64,000 nt of DNA. Source: Apteryx mantelli (taxonomy: Eukaryota > Chordata > Aves > Apterygiformes > Apterygidae). Of this stretch, positions 62,139 through 64,000 are shown one piece after another (position 1 is the stretch's first letter; each line of letters begins with the position of its first letter). The stretch spans positions 123,658,183 to 123,722,182 of the forward strand of contig NC_089978.1 of NCBI RefSeq assembly GCF_036417845.1, in the 5' to 3' direction. The notes beneath the pieces are model-generated. The model was not told the DNA's origin and searched no databases. It worked only from the letters and a program-made list of their open reading frames with translations. The position numbers were made by a program, and so were the translations under genes.

Positions 62139-62275
62139 CTGCTCAGCCACAGTGTATCCCCATGCATTCTGGCTGCTGCTTGGGTCCCAGTAGTTCTGAG
62201 AATATGGCATTTGTCGTTTAAGTCGTATAAATTGATTTGCTGATTCTTCTGTCAGAAATGGTGCTCCAAGGACAC
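62139..62275 (-). CDS. C3orf85: C3orf85-like secreted protein, exon with processing site
   Basis: This 137-bp minus-strand exon has acceptor TGCTCAGCTTCCATTTCAG and donor GAGCAG/GTATTT. After two bases completing a split codon it encodes 45 residues beginning VLGAPFLTEESANQFIRLKR and ending NAWGYTVAEQ. I recognise GAPFL....ANQF.RLKR followed by a YWDP motif as the core of the vertebrate C3orf85 protein, a small predicted secreted protein of about 90 residues and unknown function. VLG/APFL fits a signal-peptidase site, so the hydrophobic start lies in an upstream exon not seen here. RLKR (residues 17-20) is a furin-type cleavage motif; the next residue is Gln, which could cyclise to pyroglutamate. 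There is no frame break or missing splice site, so the exon looks functional. Family identity is from memory and not aligned. Confidence 0.75.
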
Positions 62276-64000
62276 CTGAAATGGAAGCTGAGCAGTATTT
62301 ATAATATCAGCAACATATTTTAGAATGTGCACTTAAAATTTTTTTTTTTTTTATATCTGCGTAGCATGTCTTTGGACTGGTAGTTTCTTTAAAAGAATTC
62401 AAATATGGTCTTACCTAGATCTTCAGAAAGAATTTTTTTATAGCCTGAAACTAATAAAACAGCTTCTATAAATCATTGTTTTCCTGTTGAATCCAAAGTG
62501 GATAAATTTACAACCAAATTAAAGCACTACCTTATTTTTAATGCCAATGTTTTACAACAGAAAATATTTAAACTGGACTTGTGCTCGTCTTGGGTGTGCT
62601 GAGAAACTTGAAGTAGTGTGAACTTCACAGTAGCTACCTCTGAATTTAACTGCACTCCCTAAACCTGCTGAAAAGGTGAGCTGTAGTCTTTATTCTCCTT
62701 AGCAGCAGCACAGAAACTACTTTCATGGAAGTTATTCTGTGGACAGAGGATATTGTACTTGTAATCTTGTTACCACATTGCTCTAGACATCTTTTGATGT
62801 CATTCCAGGTGCAGATGATCTTCTTGAAACAAGAATTCCTCCAAGAAAAAAAGCTAAATTCCTCACTAACTTCATATGAAAGGCTTTGGTAGGGGAAAAG
62901 TCTTTTCTTGTTAGTCTCCAGTGTTTTAGACTTGCATCCATTTGGGGCTAAACTGGTCTGAAATAGCATCTCAGTCCAAATGGTACAATCTTTAATGAGT
63001 GGCTGATTAGGTTTCAACTCAAATGAAGTCACCCAAACTGAGGCCAGTGTCCGTAAACAAGTTTGCTCCAATTTAGTCATATAGGTTTAAATGAACACCT
63101 CAGGATGAACTGCAAGAAATTAGTACAGCTAGGTCAGGCACCTGAACTCTTGTACATCAATAGGTCTGGCAATAGGAGTTTTGCAGGCCAAGCTGTTGCC
63201 TCCCTGATGTCTCTCTATTGCTCTTAGTCTTGAGAGGGCAAGAATCTGTTCAAGAGGGAAATCAGCCTGACAGCCTCAAACATTTGCCCTTATGCCCAAT
63301 GCTGAGCAGAATCCAGGTCACTTGCCATTACTCTTGCTAGTTTTGCTGACCAGCTGCAGTGTGGTAACTCTTTAGGTTTTTTAAAAGAAAACATGTGCTG
63401 AGGCCGTAGAGGTAGCAGATGTGCAAAGTAGAATATTTGTTACTCCTTTTCACTTTTATTTCTTCTCAGAGTCAAAAAATTCTTGAAAAAAGGTGAGAAA
63501 ATGCTTGATTGTACACTTGCTTAGCAATTGATGAACGTCTTGGTAGTTCTTTCCTACTTCAGTTTCTTCAGATTCTAGGTTACTACAGTCAGAAACCAGA
63601 GGCAGAAATTTTTGGGGAGGGGGTTTCCAAGGAACACTATCTTTACAAATTTTAACTAACATACAAATAAACCAAAGTTCTGACATCCAATGTGTAAACT
63701 CTTGTAGTATGAAGTGCTCTCTCTCTCTCTTAGGGAACTAAGGAATAGCTATTTCTGGACTTCAGAAATCGAGTAAGATTTTGGCCTGGGGAAGAAAAAA
63801 TATATTTTTTGCATTTGTCCATTAAGCTGCTACACCTCTGTTCCATAGCTGCATGAGATAATACAAAACTAATGCCAAATTTCATTATTTCTCTGGCACC
63901 AGTAGAAAATCTATAAGCTGTTAACTTCCCTTTAATAAATTTTGGTTTTTTAGGTATTAAATATTTTGTAAAGTCATGATTACTCTTCTGGACTAAGATA
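62276..64000. other. 5' side of the C3orf85-like gene; start exon not found
   Basis: I searched the minus strand for a signal-peptide exon ending in phase 1 before a GT donor. A donor-like CTAG/GTAAGA near 62415 is preceded by an open stretch (AVLLVSG...) with no ATG. An ATG near 62727 begins MKVVSVLLL but has no suitable donor. The start exon is probably beyond base 64000. A frame at 63456-63686 (minus, 76 codons) has no recognised homologue. Confidence 0.4.
63718..63733. repeat. (CT)n microsatellite
   Basis: About seven CT units followed by TTAG. A short simple repeat that also mimics a splice acceptor on the plus strand. Confidence 0.85.

Noticed and set aside
62415..62480. Donor-like CTAG/GTAAGA preceded by an AVLLVSG stretch in the correct phase
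   Set aside because: No ATG upstream in frame before a stop; acceptor and composition are poor, so not accepted as the signal-peptide exon.
62646..63080. Minus-strand 144-codon frame ending with MKVVSVLLL..., considered as the start exon of the C3orf85-like gene
   Set aside because: The internal ATG gives a signal-peptide-like start, but the next residues are charged and no GT donor gives the phase needed by the exon at 62275.

Overview
The window looks like a gene-poor stretch of a bird nuclear genome. The clearest marker is a 5'-truncated CR1 LINE at about 32.5-33.74 kb, with a readable reverse-transcriptase frame and the usual avian CR1 3' end. Base composition, microsatellites, scattered ancient repeats and the lack of long reading frames fit a vertebrate gene desert. 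I see no bacterial-style genes, rRNA, tRNA or CRISPR array. Most open frames of 60-100 codons here appear to be chance.

The best gene evidence is at the right edge, on the minus strand. A 137-bp exon (62139-62275) has good splice sites and encodes a stretch I recognise as a homologue of the small secreted protein C3orf85 (human 3q13.13). It carries the end of a signal peptide, an RLKR processing-type site and a YWDP motif. Two further minus-strand exons, at 61798-61856 (tentative) and 59847-59925 (last exon with stop), join to it in phase. The signal-peptide start exon is not visible and is probably beyond base 64000. A gene desert beside this gene would agree with what I recall of the human 3q13.13 region.

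Layout: 1-5.5 kb, no gene. 5.5-5.9 kb, an old CR1 fragment. 7.4-7.7 kb, a possible conserved non-coding element. 8.1-8.7 kb, GC-richer unassigned DNA. 10.9-13.1 kb, a very old L3/CR1-type LINE spanning about 2.2 kb. 14-24 kb, mostly unassigned, with three possible spliced exons, a probable minus-strand solo LTR (18.4-19.1 kb), a homeobox-site-rich candidate regulatory block (20.4-20.8 kb) and a minus-sense protein-like relic (21.2-22.3 kb). 27.7-28.3 kb, a minus-strand relic of a GIY-YIG-encoding retroelement of Penelope type. 30.8-31.5 kb, a second unexplained minus-sense protein-like stretch. 32.5-33.7 kb, CR1. 34.9-35.5, 37.9-38.1 and 42.0-42.3 kb, candidate conserved non-coding elements. 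47.7-49.7 kb, a GC-rich block. 50-59.6 kb, no gene. 59.6-64 kb, the C3orf85-like gene, with an AT-rich repeat and a perfect 12-bp hairpin in its intron.

Limits: repeat assignments rest on recognising consensus-like wording, not on alignment. Conserved-element calls are judgements from composition and motif content. Splice-site exon calls without homology are weak.
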